Counted from the first letter of the stretch, positions 45,099-55,585 are shown. The stretch: DNA of 64,000 nucleotides from Pseudomonadota bacterium (GCA_021845985.1 JAJZES010000039.1:46079-110078), one strand, 5' to 3'. Translations and numbers: made by a program. The notes: generated by a model not told the origin, from the letters alone.

Positions 45099-45737
45099 AT
45101 GCGACTGAGCTTTGTCATACGGGCGGTGACGGTGATCGGGCTGGGCCTCAGCCTGCCTGTGCTGGCGGTGACGCTGGCCACCCCGGCGCAGGCGCAGATG
45201 CCGCAGGGCGTCAGCCCCGGCACCCAGGGCTTCCAGCCGATGGTCAAGCCGGATCAGCCGAACGGGCCGAAAGACGTGGTGCCGCCGGCGCTGCCCGGGG
45301 CCACACCCGGCCGCGGCGCCGCCCCGGCCGACAAGAGCGTGGCCGATCTCGGCCCCAACGAAGCGCTGTTCGACGCCATCAACCGCGGCGACATCGGCCA
45401 GGCGCGCGACGCGATCGGCCGCGGCGCCGAGCTCAACGCACAGAACGTGCTGGGGATGACGCCGCTTGAGCTGTCGGTCGATCTCAGCCGCAACGACATC
45501 ACCTTCTTCCTGCTGTCGCTGCGCGGCGCCGGCGAGGCGAAAGCCGGCGCCGGCAAGGCCACGGCGCCGGTGAGCATCGCCAAGACATCACCCCGGCCCG
45601 CCCCGGCCAAGCCGGCGCCGGCGAAATTCATCGCCGTGCGGGAAAAGCCGGCGGCGCGGCAATATGCCGGGCCGTCCGACCCCGGCATCCCCGACCCCTC
45701 CGCCGGCTTCCTCGGCTTCGGCCGCAGCGTCCAGTAG
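45099..45737 (+). CDS. Secreted ankyrin-repeat-like protein
   Basis: A 212-residue protein with a signal peptide (LSFVIRAVTVIGLGLSLPVLAVTLATPAQA), a Pro/Gly-rich linker, then about 60 residues with ankyrin-like character: NEALFDAINRGDIGQARDAIGRGAELNAQNVLGMTPLELSVDLSRNDITFFLLS. The C-terminal third is low complexity (Ala, Pro, Lys). The ATG at 45099 gives the signal peptide; the ORF from 44769 overlaps tspO and is not used. Likely periplasmic; role unknown. Confidence 0.7.
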   Translation: MRLSFVIRAVTVIGLGLSLPVLAVTLATPAQAQMPQGVSPGTQGFQPMVKPDQPNGPKDVVPPALPGATPGRGAAPADKSVADLGPNEALFDAINRGDIGQARDAIGRGAELNAQNVLGMTPLELSVDLSRNDITFFLLSLRGAGEAKAGAGKATAPVSIAKTSPRPAPAKPAPAKFIAVREKPAARQYAGPSDPGIPDPSAGFLGFGRSVQ

Positions 45738-45741
45738 CGAC

Positions 45742-48554
45742 TCAGGCGCGGCGACGGCGGCCGAGCGGCACCTCGGCCCAGTAGGTCTCGCCCGGCGCCA
45801 GCACCAGATCGAGCCAGCCGCCGCCGCTCAGCGCCAGCCGGGCATCGCCGTCCGTCCAGCGGAAATCCGCCACTTCGCCCTGATATTCCACCGCGTGCCA
45901 GCCGGCGCCGAGCCGGGCATCGTCGAGCGCGATCGGCGTGCCGTTGACCACCAGGGCGCGCAGCGCCACCCCGAGGCGGCGGCGATCCTCGGTATCGCCG
46001 CGGGTTTCCGCCGGCAGCGCGGCGCGCGAGACGATGCGCACGCCGCGCGTGCCGGCGGGCAGGCGGGCAGGCGGGCAGGCGGAAGCCGCGGCGGCTGCCC
46101 CAGCCCTCCGGGTCGATGCGCCGCCCGGCGGCGATGATGTGCAGATCGGGGTCGCTGGTGCGGGCATGGCCCATCGCCTCGGCGCGCGCCAGCAGGCGCG
46201 CACGCACCGCCGCCAGCGCCGGCCCCGCGCGCAGCAACGGCGCGCAGGCCCGCACCTGCCACACATTCAGCGCGAAATCGGGATGCAGATGCGTGCCCGG
46301 CCCGCCATTGGCGAAGGCGCCGCGATTGCCGGTGTCGAGATAGGATTCCGCCGGCATCCCCTCGGCCAGCAGCACGTCATGCGCCGGCAGTTCGACATGC
46401 CAGTAGGTGACGCGGTCGCGCCGCTCCTGCACGATGGTACGGCCGTTCAGCAGATAACGCACCGGCACCAGCGCGCCGTCGAGATACAGCGCATGATCGG
46501 GAGACAGCAGCAGATCGCGCGCCGGCTGTCCGGGGGCGATGGCGCCGGCGCACACCCGCACCGGCCAGACGTCCTGCGGACGCGGCTGGCGGCGGCAATC
46601 GGTGTCGCGATGGCCGAGCCAGACGATCGGCGCCGTCCCGCCCGCTGCGGTCCACACCATGTCGCCGCGGCGCAACCGCTCGACCGCGACCGCGCCGCGG
46701 GTGGTGGCGATGCGCGTGCCGGCGGCGAAACAGGGCGCATCGAGCGTGCCGAGCGCGGCGGCGGCAAAGCTGGCGCCGGCGCTGTCGGCGATCGGCGCCG
46801 CGCTCATCGTCAGGCTGTAGTCGTTGGCGTAGCTGCTGCTGGTGGAAACATCGACATAGTAGGTGCCGGCAGCGAGGTTCTGGCCGAGCCAGACGTCGCC
46901 ATTGGTGTTGAACGGGGCGGCGACGATCTGGCTGCCCGACACGTTATCGAGGTTCAGCGCCACCTGCCCCGGATTGGCGAGGCCGCTGGGATGCAGCGAC
47001 ACCGTGGCGGCGGCCGACAGGGTGAATTTGTAGAAATTGTCGGTGTTGCCGGTGCCGACATCGCTGTTGAAGGTCTGTGCGGCGCCGCGGCAAGCGTGTT
47101 GCCCGCCGCCTCGTTGATGATGTTGGCCGATGCAGTCAGACTGTATCCCGTCCCGCCGGTCGAGAAACTGTTGTTGATGTCGAGGTAATAGGTTCCGGTG
47201 GTAAGCACCGTGACCAGCGATCCGCCAAAGATCGGAGTCGCCCCTGCCTGGTCGATCAGGTTGCCGGAAATGTCGCGCAATATCAGTTCCGCGCTGTAGC
47301 TGGCTGAAATGCCTGTCACGTCGAGATGCACGATGCTGGTCTGGGTGATGTCCAGCTTGTAATAGTCGTCGGGATGCGTGGCACCGGCCCAGCCGGCGTA
47401 GGTCGCGCCGGTCGCCGGCGGCGCGCCGATGTCGAGCGCCGTCGCGATGCTGCCGCCGGGATTGCTGCCTGCCGCGGTGCCGACCGCGGGCGCGCCGTCC
47501 GACAGGGACAGCCTGTACTCCGAGGGTGCAGTACTGTTCGGCAGAACCTCGGCATAATACGTCCCGGCGCCCAACTGCGTACTGATCGACGCATCGGCGA
47601 TCGACGTCGCATACGTCGCCTGCAGCGACGTACCGTTGGAGTTGAGCAGCTTGAGATTGGTGAAGTTGGGCACATCGCCGGCGCCGTAGGCGGACAGCAC
47701 GAGGTTGACGGTGTTGGTGCCGGTCAGGGTGAAGGCGAACACGTCGGCCGGATTGACCGCCGACACTTCCCCGGTGAAGCTCTGCGGCGTCGCGCTCAGC
47801 GCCGGCACGACACGCGCGGTCGCCAACGTGTCGCCGGCGATGTTAGTAACCGCGGTGGCACTGGCCGTCAGCGTGTAGCCGGCGGTGTTGGCGAGCGGCG
47901 CCGTCGCCACCGACAGATTATAGCCGTTCGACCCGTTCGGGTTCTGGTCGTTGACGACGATGTAATAGGTGCCGGAGGGCAGCGGCGCGAGATCGGTGTT
48001 GATCCAGGCATCGGCATTGAGACCGCCGGTGATCGTGTCCAGCGTCGGGCCGGAGGCGTTCTCCAGCGTCAGCGTCGCGGTCTCGGACAGGCCGGAGAGA
48101 TGCAGCCTCACCGCCGCGGCCGAGGTCAGGTTGAAGGCGTAATAGTCGCTCGGGTTGCTGCTGCCGACCCAGTCAGCGAAACTCTGGGTTGACGTGCCAA
48201 GCGTCCCGAGCTGCGTCGCCACGGCCATGCTGGTGCCGCCCGCCGTCGAACTCGGGCTGCCGACCGGCGGCGTGGCGACGCTGGCGTTCAGCGTGTAGGC
48301 AATGTCACTGTTCGCCGCGACAAGGACGCAATTCGTGCCCGGCGCGAGATTTTCAACGATCGAGCCGGTCGAAACGGATAGGCGGTTCCGGTAGCGATCG
48401 GAGTGTCGTTGGCCCCGAACAGGCCGACGGACATCGTATAGTTACCGTAGCCGGCGATGTAGCCGAGACTGAGCGTCACCGTCTCGGTATTGGCCAGGCT
48501 GAATGAATACCAGTCCCTCTGCTTGTAAGCCCCGACAATGCCGCCGACCGTCAT
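45742..48554 (-). pseudogene. Decayed PPC-repeat / Hint-domain surface protein gene
   Basis: Four consecutive minus-strand segments in shifting frames form one protein. There are several PPC-like beta-sandwich repeats (RDWYSFSLANTETVTLSLG, NPSDYYAFNLTSAAAVRLHL, LPSGTYYIVVNDQNPNG, HPDDYYKLDITQTSIVHLDV). They are followed by a Hint/hedgehog-intein-like domain (CFAAGTRIATTRGAVAVERL, GDMVW, LLSPDHALYLDG) and a beta-rich tail. The frame breaks near 48365 and near 47085, each repaired by adding one base, and at the 8-bp tandem repeat at 46055-46082. The N-terminus also lacks a start region; the first ATG, 48554, lies 31 bases after the shc stop. Neighbouring genes are intact, so real decay is more likely than poor sequence. 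Confidence 0.7.
46055..46082. repeat. 8-bp tandem repeat, 3.5 copies, inside the Hint-domain gene
   Basis: The unit GCGGGCAG is repeated three and a half times. The minus-strand reading frame enters the repeat in one frame and the recognisable C-terminal region continues in another. Adding one unit or losing two would restore the frame, so it has the form of a slipped-strand phase-variation tract. Confidence 0.8.
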
Positions 48555-48585
48555 TCCCTGCTGCGACACCCGCGCCCTGTGGCGA

Positions 48586-50529
48586 TCAGAACCCCCACGC
48601 CACCCGCTTGTCATTCCCCCGGCGCAGACCGCGCAACCGCGCCAGCGCCATCAGCGGGAAAAACAGCCGGTAGCCGTGATAGCGCAGGTAGAACACGCGC
48701 GGGAAACCCACCGCCGTATAGGGCGCCTCATCCCACTCGCCATCGGCCTTCTGGCACCCGGCCAGCCACGCCGCGCCGCGCGCCGTCGCCGCGTGCTCCG
48801 CCTCCCCCGCCGCCATCAGCCCGAGCACCGCCCAGGCGGTCTGCGACGGGGTGCTGCGGTGATAGCGGCCGCGCGGCGCCTCGGCGTAGGTTTCGTTGTC
48901 CTCGCCCCAGCCGCCATCGTCACGCTGCGTCGCCAGCAGAAACCCCACCGCGCGGCGCACCGCCGGATCATCGGCGGCGACGCCCGCCGCGTTGAACGCG
49001 CACAGCACCGACCACGTCCCATAAATGTAGTTGGTGCCCCAACGGCCGAACCAACTGCCATCCGCGAGCTGCTCGGCGCGCAGCCACGCCAGCGCCCGCG
49101 CCAGCACCGGATCGTCCGCCGGCATGCCGATCTGCGCCAGGAACGAGACGCAGCGCGCGGTGACATCGGCAGTCGGCGGATCGAGCAGCGCGCCGTGATC
49201 GGCGAACGGGATGTGATTGAGATACATCCTGTCGTTATCAGCATCGAACGCGCCCCAGCCGCCGCCGCGGCACTGCATGCCGACGATCCAGTCGCGCGCC
49301 CGCGCCACCGCAGCGGCCAGTGTCGGGTCGCCGCCGCCCTGCTCCATATGCCGATGCAGCAGCATGCCGACGACGGCGGTGTCATCGACATCCGGGTAAT
49401 GCGGATTGGCATACTGAAACGCCCAGCCGCCGGGCGTCGCCGCCGGCCGCGCCCGCGCCCAGTCGCCGACCACGTCGTTGATCTGCCGTGCGCGCAGCCA
49501 CGCCACCGCCTGCGCCACCGCCGGTGCCGCGGCCCCCTGCGCCTCGATCACCGCATGCCCGGCCAATCCGGTGTCCCAGACGGGTGAAAGACAGGGCTGG
49601 CAGTAGGCGCGATCTTCCTCCACCACCAGCAGCTTGCGCACGCTGGCCCAGGCGATGGCGGCGTGTGGGTGGTCGGGCGGACAGCCGAGCGTGTCGAACA
49701 TCATCACCGCATTGGCCATCGCCGGATAGATGGCGCCGAGACCATCCTCACCGTTCAGCCGCTCGGCGACGAAGCCGACGGCGCGGGCAATGGCGCGCCG
49801 CCGCGTCGCCGGCGGAAACAGCGGCTGCGCCAGCCGCAGCACGCGGTCGAGATGTTTGAACACATGGCCCCAGCCGGAGCGGAACGGCCCGCGGATCCAG
49901 TCGCGCACCTGCTCCGGCGGGGTGACGAACAGCTCGGCCACATGCACGCCGCGCGGGTTGCGCGCGCGCGGGCGCAGCGCCATCAGCACCACCAGCGGCA
50001 CGATCACCGTGCGCGACCAGTACGACACCTTGTCGAGGTGGAACGGGAACCAGCGCGGCAGCAGCATCAGTTCGACCGGCATCACCGGTACGGCGCGCCA
50101 CGGCACCTCGCCGTACAGCGCCAGTTGCGCGCGGGTGAAGACATTGCTGCGCTCGGCCCCGCCGGCCGCCAGAATCGCCGCGCGCGCCCGCTGCATATGC
50201 GGCGCCGCGCGGTCGTCACCGATCATCTTCAGGGCAAAATACGCTTTCACGCTGGCCGAGAGATTGAACGCACCATCATGAAACAGCGGCCAGCCGCCAT
50301 GCGCGCCCTGCGTCGCGCGCAGATAGCGGCCGATCTTGCCCTCCAGCTCCGGCGTGATGCGGTCGAGAAAATGCTCCAGCAGCACGTATTCGGCGGGAAT
50401 CGTCGCGTCGGCCTCAAGCTCGAACACCCAGTGTCCGTCGCCGCGCTGCCGCCGCAGCAGCGCCGCCTCCGCGCGCGCCACCGCGTCGTCGAGCATGCTA
50501 TCGGCGATGGTGGCACGGTCGCTGGGCAT
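48586..50529 (-). CDS. shc: Squalene-hopene cyclase
   Basis: A 647-residue membrane-associated cyclase that converts squalene to hopene/hopanol. The catalytic DxDD (PDVDDTAV, residues 380-383) is intact, and several QW repeats are seen (QRGDGHWVFEL, ATQGAHGGWPLF, MQCRGGGWGAFD, QRDDGGWGED). Length matches the family. It ends the hpnABCDE-shc operon. The decayed PPC/Hint gene follows 31 bp downstream on the same strand. Confidence 0.96.
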   Translation of the reverse strand: MPSDRATIADSMLDDAVARAEAALLRRQRGDGHWVFELEADATIPAEYVLLEHFLDRITPELEGKIGRYLRATQGAHGGWPLFHDGAFNLSASVKAYFALKMIGDDRAAPHMQRARAAILAAGGAERSNVFTRAQLALYGEVPWRAVPVMPVELMLLPRWFPFHLDKVSYWSRTVIVPLVVLMALRPRARNPRGVHVAELFVTPPEQVRDWIRGPFRSGWGHVFKHLDRVLRLAQPLFPPATRRRAIARAVGFVAERLNGEDGLGAIYPAMANAVMMFDTLGCPPDHPHAAIAWASVRKLLVVEEDRAYCQPCLSPVWDTGLAGHAVIEAQGAAAPAVAQAVAWLRARQINDVVGDWARARPAATPGGWAFQYANPHYPDVDDTAVVGMLLHRHMEQGGGDPTLAAAVARARDWIVGMQCRGGGWGAFDADNDRMYLNHIPFADHGALLDPPTADVTARCVSFLAQIGMPADDPVLARALAWLRAEQLADGSWFGRWGTNYIYGTWSVLCAFNAAGVAADDPAVRRAVGFLLATQRDDGGWGEDNETYAEAPRGRYHRSTPSQTAWAVLGLMAAGEAEHAATARGAAWLAGCQKADGEWDEAPYTAVGFPRVFYLRYHGYRLFFPLMALARLRGLRRGNDKRVAWGF

Positions 50530-50541
50530 GGTCGGCTCCGG

Positions 50542-51765
50542 TCAGCGGGCGAGAAGCAGTTGGGCGGCAGTGCGGCCGGAGCGGATGGCGCCCTCGATGG
50601 TGGCGGGCAGTCCGGTCGCGGTCCAGTCCCCGGCCAGCACGAGGTTGGCCAGCGCGGTGCGGGCGCCGGGGCGGCGTTGCTCCTGCGCCACGGTGGCGGC
50701 GAAGGTGGCGCGGCGTTCCTTGACCACCCGCCACGGCGGCAGCGTGCCGGCAAGGCCGAAGGCGGCGCAGAGATCGGGCCAGACGCGGGCGGCGATGGTC
50801 TCGGCCGGCAGTTCGGCCAGCGCGTCGGCGGCACTGATGGTGACCGAGACGATGCCCGGCCGCACGAACGCCCATTCGGCGGTGCCGCCGATCAGGCCGA
50901 CGAAGCCGGCCGGCCCCGGATCGGCCGCGGCGCGGACATGCACGTTGACGATGGCGCCGAACCGGTCGGGCACGCTCAGCCCCGGCAGCAGGGCGGCGGC
51001 GACCGGCGGCGGCACCGCCAGCACCACCTGCGCGTCGTCCGCCAGCGCCACCGCATCCAGCGCCGCGACCCGCCCGGCGGCGATGCCGAGTGCGGCGATG
51101 CGCTGGCCGGTGCGCAGCACGCCGCCGCGCGCGGAAATATAGGCCACCGCCGGATCGACGAAGCTCTCCGACAGGCCGACGCGGGCGAAGCGCGGCAGTG
51201 TCGCGCCGCCGCCGCGCAGCAGCGTCTCGCGCACCACCTGCGCCAGCAGCGTCGCCGCGCCCTGCTGCGGCGGCGTGTTCAGCGCCGCGATGGCGAGCGG
51301 CTCCAGCAGACGGCGATACAGCGCGCCGCCATCGTCGAGCGCTGCGGCGACGCTGCCGCGCGCGCGCAGCAGCCGCAGCAGCGCCAGATAGTCGCGCGCG
51401 CTGGTGCCCGGCACGCGACGGGACGGCCGCAGCAGCCACCACGGCAGCCGCCCAGCACTCGGCGCCACCGTCCAGCGCTCGCCGCGGGCCACATCGACGA
51501 ACGGAAACAGCGGCCGCTGCGGCCCCGCCAGCGAGTCGGCCGCGCCGATCTGCGCCAGATAGCCAAGCGCCGCGCGGTTGCCGGAGAGGAGCAGATGATT
51601 GCCGTTGTCGATGCGGCAGCCGAGTTCGCGGTCGAAATAGGAGCGGCAGCGCCCGCCGGCGGCCGGCCCCGCCTCATACAGCGTCACCCTGCGCCCGGCG
51701 GCGGCGAGCGCCACGCCGGCCGAGAGGCCGGCCAGCCCGGCGCCGATGATGTGAACGTGGCTCAT
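50542..51765 (-). CDS. hpnE: Hydroxysqualene dehydroxylase HpnE
   Basis: A 407-residue flavoprotein: N-terminal FAD motif VHIIGAGLAGLSAGVALAAAG, then EAGPAAGGRCRSYFD and RIDNGNHLLLSGN; C-terminal LVLAGDWTATGLPATIEGAIRSG. HpnE reduces hydroxysqualene to squalene in the HpnCDE route. Start ATG 51765 (MSHVHIIGAG) is clear; the ORF extension to 51912 overlaps hpnD. It lies 12 bp before shc. Confidence 0.93.
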   Translation of the reverse strand: MSHVHIIGAGLAGLSAGVALAAAGRRVTLYEAGPAAGGRCRSYFDRELGCRIDNGNHLLLSGNRAALGYLAQIGAADSLAGPQRPLFPFVDVARGERWTVAPSAGRLPWWLLRPSRRVPGTSARDYLALLRLLRARGSVAAALDDGGALYRRLLEPLAIAALNTPPQQGAATLLAQVVRETLLRGGGATLPRFARVGLSESFVDPAVAYISARGGVLRTGQRIAALGIAAGRVAALDAVALADDAQVVLAVPPPVAAALLPGLSVPDRFGAIVNVHVRAAADPGPAGFVGLIGGTAEWAFVRPGIVSVTISAADALAELPAETIAARVWPDLCAAFGLAGTLPPWRVVKERRATFAATVAQEQRRPGARTALANLVLAGDWTATGLPATIEGAIRSGRTAAQLLLAR

Positions 51766-51799
51766 CGCCGCGCACACTGGCGCTGCGACCAACCGCCGC

Positions 51800-52651
51800 T
51801 CATGCCAGCCCGTGGCGCAGCGCGATCCACAGTTTCTCCGCCCGCGGCAGCTTCGCCGGGGTGGCGAGGTCGCGCCAGCCGCGCCGCTCCAGCCGCGCCA
51901 GCACCGCTTCATAGGTGGCGCCCATCAGCCGCGCCGGGCGCATCGCCCGCCGGTCACAGCGCCGCATCGCCGCTGCGGCGGCGGCGAAATGCGCATGCGC
52001 CATCACGGCGACGCGGGCACACACCGCGGCGCGCGCCGGATGCGCCAGAATCGCCGCCGGATCATGCGCAACGCCGGCCTCGTCGAGATACGCTGCGGGC
52101 AGATAGAGCCGGCCGCGCCCGGCATCCTCGGCCACGTCGCGCAGGATGTTGGTCAGTTGCAGCGCCCGGCCGAGATGATGCGCCACCTCGTCCGCCGCCG
52201 CCGAGGCATCGCCGAAGGCGCGCACCGACAGCCGGCCGACCGCCGAGGCGACGCGGTCGCAATACAGATCGAGCGTCGCCAGATCCGGCGCCACGATGGC
52301 GCTGCCGGCATCCATCTGCATGCCGTCAATAACGTCGAGGAAATCCGCCTGACGCAGCCGGAAGCGCTGCACCGCGCGCAGCAGCACCCGCGTCACCGGC
52401 TGGTCGGCCTCGTTCTGCCACAGCCCCGCGATGCGCCCGCGCCAGGCGTCGAGCGCCGGCACCTTCTCGACAAAAGCCGTGTCGGCGTCGGCGATGTCAT
52501 CGACGATTCGGCAGAATCCGTAGATCGCATACATGGCATGACGGCGATCCGGCGGCAGCACCCGCATGCCGCGATAAAAACTGGTGCCGGCGCCGCGCAC
52601 GATCGCCTCGACCGCCGCCAGATCGCCCGGTGCGGCGCCGAGCGGCGTCAC
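51800..52651 (-). CDS. hpnD: Presqualene diphosphate synthase HpnD
   Basis: A 283-residue trans-isoprenyl diphosphate synthase. Aspartate-rich motifs CRIVDDIADAD and LRDVAEDAGRGRLYLP mark the active site. It joins two farnesyl diphosphates to presqualene diphosphate. The GTG start (52651) overlaps the hpnC stop (GTGA). Confidence 0.93.
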   Translation of the reverse strand: MTPLGAAPGDLAAVEAIVRGAGTSFYRGMRVLPPDRRHAMYAIYGFCRIVDDIADADTAFVEKVPALDAWRGRIAGLWQNEADQPVTRVLLRAVQRFRLRQADFLDVIDGMQMDAGSAIVAPDLATLDLYCDRVASAVGRLSVRAFGDASAAADEVAHHLGRALQLTNILRDVAEDAGRGRLYLPAAYLDEAGVAHDPAAILAHPARAAVCARVAVMAHAHFAAAAAAMRRCDRRAMRPARLMGATYEAVLARLERRGWRDLATPAKLPRAEKLWIALRHGLA

Positions 52652-53487
52652 GGCAGAAACCGCAGCGCGGCAAGGATGCTGCCGAGCGCATCGGATTTGC
52701 CCAGGGCGACGCGCCCGGCGAGCGGATCGCCGCGCCGCAGCCGCGCCGCCAGACGCCGCGACAGCCCGACAATGACCGCGGTTTCCAGCCGCAGCCGACG
52801 GTCACGCGTGCGCCGCGGCAGCGCGCCGGCGCTGCGGTTCAGCGCGTCGCAGCGGTCGAGCAGCGCATCCAGCACCGCGCGCAGCGCCGGCGACGCCGAG
52901 GGCGCCCGCAGGTCCGCGACCTCCGCGCCATGCGCCGCCATCAGCTCGGCCGGCAGATACAGCCGGTCGAGCGTTGCCAGATCAGCGGCGCAGTCCTGCA
53001 GATGGTTCTCCACCTGCAGCGCGGTACACAGCGCGTCGGAGGCCGCCCAGGTGTCGCGGCTTTCGCCGTGCAGGTCGAGCACATGGCGCCCGACCGGCAT
53101 CGCCGAATGGCGGCAATAGTCGTACAGCGCCGCCCAGTCGGCATAGCGGCGCTGCGTCGCGTCCTGACGGAAGGCGATCAGCAGGTCGCGGGCATGGCGA
53201 TCGGTGGTGCCGGTCGCCGCGAGACTGTCGCGCAGCCGCGCCGCACTCGCGCTGCCAGCAGCGCGCGCCCCGGTCAGCACCGCCTCCATGACATCGAGCC
53301 GCGCCAGTTTCGCCGCCGGGTCCAGCGTCGCGCTGTCGGCGATGTCGTCGGCGTTGCGGGCGAAGGCGTAGAACGCATGCACGTGCGGGCGCAGCCGCGC
53401 GGCGATCAGCGCCGAACCGACCGGAAAATTCTCGTCGCCGCGGTCCTTGCCCGACCATGCCTCGGCGCTGTCCGCCGCCGCGCTCAT
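52648..53487 (-). CDS. hpnC: Hydroxysqualene synthase HpnC
   Basis: A 279-residue paralogue of HpnD. The first aspartate motif is FARNADDIADS; the second is NHLQDCAADLATLDRLYLP. It converts presqualene diphosphate to hydroxysqualene. ENFPVGSALIAARLRPHVHAFY is a typical HpnC start. ATG 53487 overlaps the hpnB stop (ATGA). Confidence 0.92.
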   Translation of the reverse strand: MSAAADSAEAWSGKDRGDENFPVGSALIAARLRPHVHAFYAFARNADDIADSATLDPAAKLARLDVMEAVLTGARAAGSASAARLRDSLAATGTTDRHARDLLIAFRQDATQRRYADWAALYDYCRHSAMPVGRHVLDLHGESRDTWAASDALCTALQVENHLQDCAADLATLDRLYLPAELMAAHGAEVADLRAPSASPALRAVLDALLDRCDALNRSAGALPRRTRDRRLRLETAVIVGLSRRLAARLRRGDPLAGRVALGKSDALGSILAALRFLP

Positions 53488-54599
53488 GCCTGAAACTCCG
53501 TGTAGGCGCGGCGCTTCCACACCACGCCGCGTCCGCGATGGTGGTCGATGGCGGCGCCGATGGTGGCCGCCATGTAGAACACCGCGACCAGCGGCAGCAG
53601 CGGCGCGCGCAGCGGCGACAGGCAAAAGCGCCGCAGCGTCGGCAGCAGCGTCGCCGCCATCACCGCCCAGGCGAGCAGCCCGCACAGCCGCGCCGCGCCC
53701 TGCCCGGCCAGCGCCGCCAGCGGCGGGACCAGGTAGATCAGCCCGAGGCCGAGCGTCGTTGCCGCCAGCAGCAGCAGCGAATGGCGCAACTGCACATAGG
53801 CCGAGCGCGCCACCATGCGCCAGATATCGCCCGCCGACGGGTAGGGCCGCACCGAGCGCGCCAGCGCGCTGTGGCCGAGCCAGATGCGCCGTCCCTGCCG
53901 CTTGACCGCCACCGCCAGCGCCACGTCGTCGATCAGCGCGCCGCGGATCGCCGCGATGCCGCCGATCGCCTCCAGCGCGGCGCGGCGGATCAGCAGCGTG
54001 CCGCCGGCGGCGGCGGCGACGCGGCTGGCCGGCCGGTTGACCCACGCGAACGGATAGAGGAGCTGGAAGAAATAGACGAAGGCCGGGATCAGCGCCCGCT
54101 CGGCGGCGCTGCTGCAGTTCAGCGCCACCATTTCGCTGACCATGTCGGCGCCGCTGCGCTCCGCCTCGGCCATCAGCGTCGCCAGATGCGCCGGCGCATG
54201 CACGATGTCGGCGTCGGTCAGCAGCAGCCACGGCGCCGCGGTCGCGGCGAAGCCCTGCTGCACCGCCCACAGCTTGCCGGCCCAGCCCGGCGGACGCGCC
54301 GCCCCCTCCAGCACCACGAGCCGCGCATCGCCGAGCGCGCGCGCCACCTCCCCGGTGCCATCGCCGCTGCCGTCATCGACCAGCACCACGCCGAGGTCGC
54401 CCGCATAGTCCTGCGCCAGCAGCGAGCGCAGCACCGGGCCGACCAGCGCCGCCTCGTCGCGCGCCGGCACCACCACCGCCACCGCCGGCGCCGCCGCCGG
54501 CCGCGCCGCCGCCAGCACCGGCCCCGACTGCCAGAACCGCCCATGCAGCAGCGCCAGATACAGCCACGCCAGCAGCGCCGCGCCGGCCAGCCAGATCAT
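53484..54599 (-). CDS. hpnB: Hopanoid-associated glycosyltransferase HpnB
   Basis: A 371-residue GT2 membrane protein. It has an N-terminal helix (MIWLAGAALLAWLYLALLHG), nucleotide-sugar site VVVPARDEAALVGPVLRSLL, LVDDGSGDGT, and LLLTDADIVHAPAHL. Then come VALNCSSAAERALIPAFVYFFQLLYPFAWVN and C-terminal helices. Its place between hpnA and hpnC, with ATGA overlaps on both sides, identifies it as HpnB. It is presumed to act on hopanoid head groups, but the reaction is not established. Confidence 0.9.
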   Translation of the reverse strand: MIWLAGAALLAWLYLALLHGRFWQSGPVLAAARPAAAPAVAVVVPARDEAALVGPVLRSLLAQDYAGDLGVVLVDDGSGDGTGEVARALGDARLVVLEGAARPPGWAGKLWAVQQGFAATAAPWLLLTDADIVHAPAHLATLMAEAERSGADMVSEMVALNCSSAAERALIPAFVYFFQLLYPFAWVNRPASRVAAAAGGTLLIRRAALEAIGGIAAIRGALIDDVALAVAVKRQGRRIWLGHSALARSVRPYPSAGDIWRMVARSAYVQLRHSLLLLAATTLGLGLIYLVPPLAALAGQGAARLCGLLAWAVMAATLLPTLRRFCLSPLRAPLLPLVAVFYMAATIGAAIDHHRGRGVVWKRRAYTEFQA

Positions 54600-55585
54600 G
54601 CGCCCGCCCGCAGCCACGCCACCGCGTCGCGCACCGCCAGCGCCGCCGGCCGCGGCGCGTAGCCGAGTTCGGCGATGGCCTTGGCCGAGGAAAAAAACAT
54701 CTTCTTGCGCGCCATCCGCAGATGGTCGCGCGTCACCAGCGGCGTCATGCCGGTCAGCCGCGCCACCCCCTCCATGCCGAGCGCCAGCGGCCACAGCAGC
54801 CGGTTCGGCAGGCGGATGCGCGGCGCCGCGCGCCCCGCCGCCTCGGCGATCAGCCCCAGCAATTCGCGCAGATGCAGATTCTCCCCGCCCAGGATGTAGC
54901 GTTCGCCGATCCGCCCGCGCTCCAGCGCCAGCATGTGGCCCTCGGCCACGTCATCGACATGCACCACATTCAGCCCGGTATCGACATAGGCCGGCAGCCG
55001 CCCGGCGGCGGCGTCGGCGACCATGCGCCCGGTCGGCGTCGGCTTGCGGTCGCGCGGGCCGATCGGCGTCGCCGGATTGACGATCACCGCCGGCAGCCCG
55101 GCGTCGCGCACCAGCGCCAGCACCGCCTGCTCGGCGCGGTATTTCGAGCGTTTGTAGATGCCGGCGATGGCCGCCTCGGTGACCGGCGTGGTCTCGTCGG
55201 CCGGCGAGCCGTCGGCGGTCAGGCCGAGGGCGGCGACGCTGCTGCAATAGACGATACGCTCCACCCCGGCGGCCAGCGCCGCGCCCATCAGCGCCTCGGT
55301 GCCGCCGACATTGGCGCGCAGCATCGCCGCCGGATCGGGCACCCAGATGCGGTAATCGGCGGCGACATGCACGACATGGCGGCAGCCGGCGACGGCGCGC
55401 TGCAGGCTGGCCGGGTCGGTCAGATCGCCCTCCGCCGGTTCCACTGCCAGACCATCGAGGTTGTGCCGCGGCGTGCCCGGCCGCAGCAGCACGCGCACAC
55501 GATGGCCGCGGCCGAGCAGCGCGCGCGCCACCGCCGAGCCGACGAAGCCGGTGCCGCCGGTCAGCAAAGTGAGGTCGCCGCTCAT
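54596..55585 (-). CDS. hpnA: Hopanoid-associated sugar epimerase HpnA
   Basis: A 329-residue NAD-dependent short-chain dehydrogenase/epimerase: LTLLTGGTGFVGSAVARALL, YCSSVAALG, the catalytic Tyr/Lys in IYKRSKYRAEQA and a C-terminal LVTRDHLRMARKKMFFSSAKA. HpnA converts a sugar-nucleotide or acts on the hopanoid side chain precursor. First hpn-named gene; its start overlaps the stop of the preceding hydrolase gene (ATGA). Confidence 0.9.
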   Translation of the reverse strand: MSGDLTLLTGGTGFVGSAVARALLGRGHRVRVLLRPGTPRHNLDGLAVEPAEGDLTDPASLQRAVAGCRHVVHVAADYRIWVPDPAAMLRANVGGTEALMGAALAAGVERIVYCSSVAALGLTADGSPADETTPVTEAAIAGIYKRSKYRAEQAVLALVRDAGLPAVIVNPATPIGPRDRKPTPTGRMVADAAAGRLPAYVDTGLNVVHVDDVAEGHMLALERGRIGERYILGGENLHLRELLGLIAEAAGRAAPRIRLPNRLLWPLALGMEGVARLTGMTPLVTRDHLRMARKKMFFSSAKAIAELGYAPRPAALAVRDAVAWLRAGA

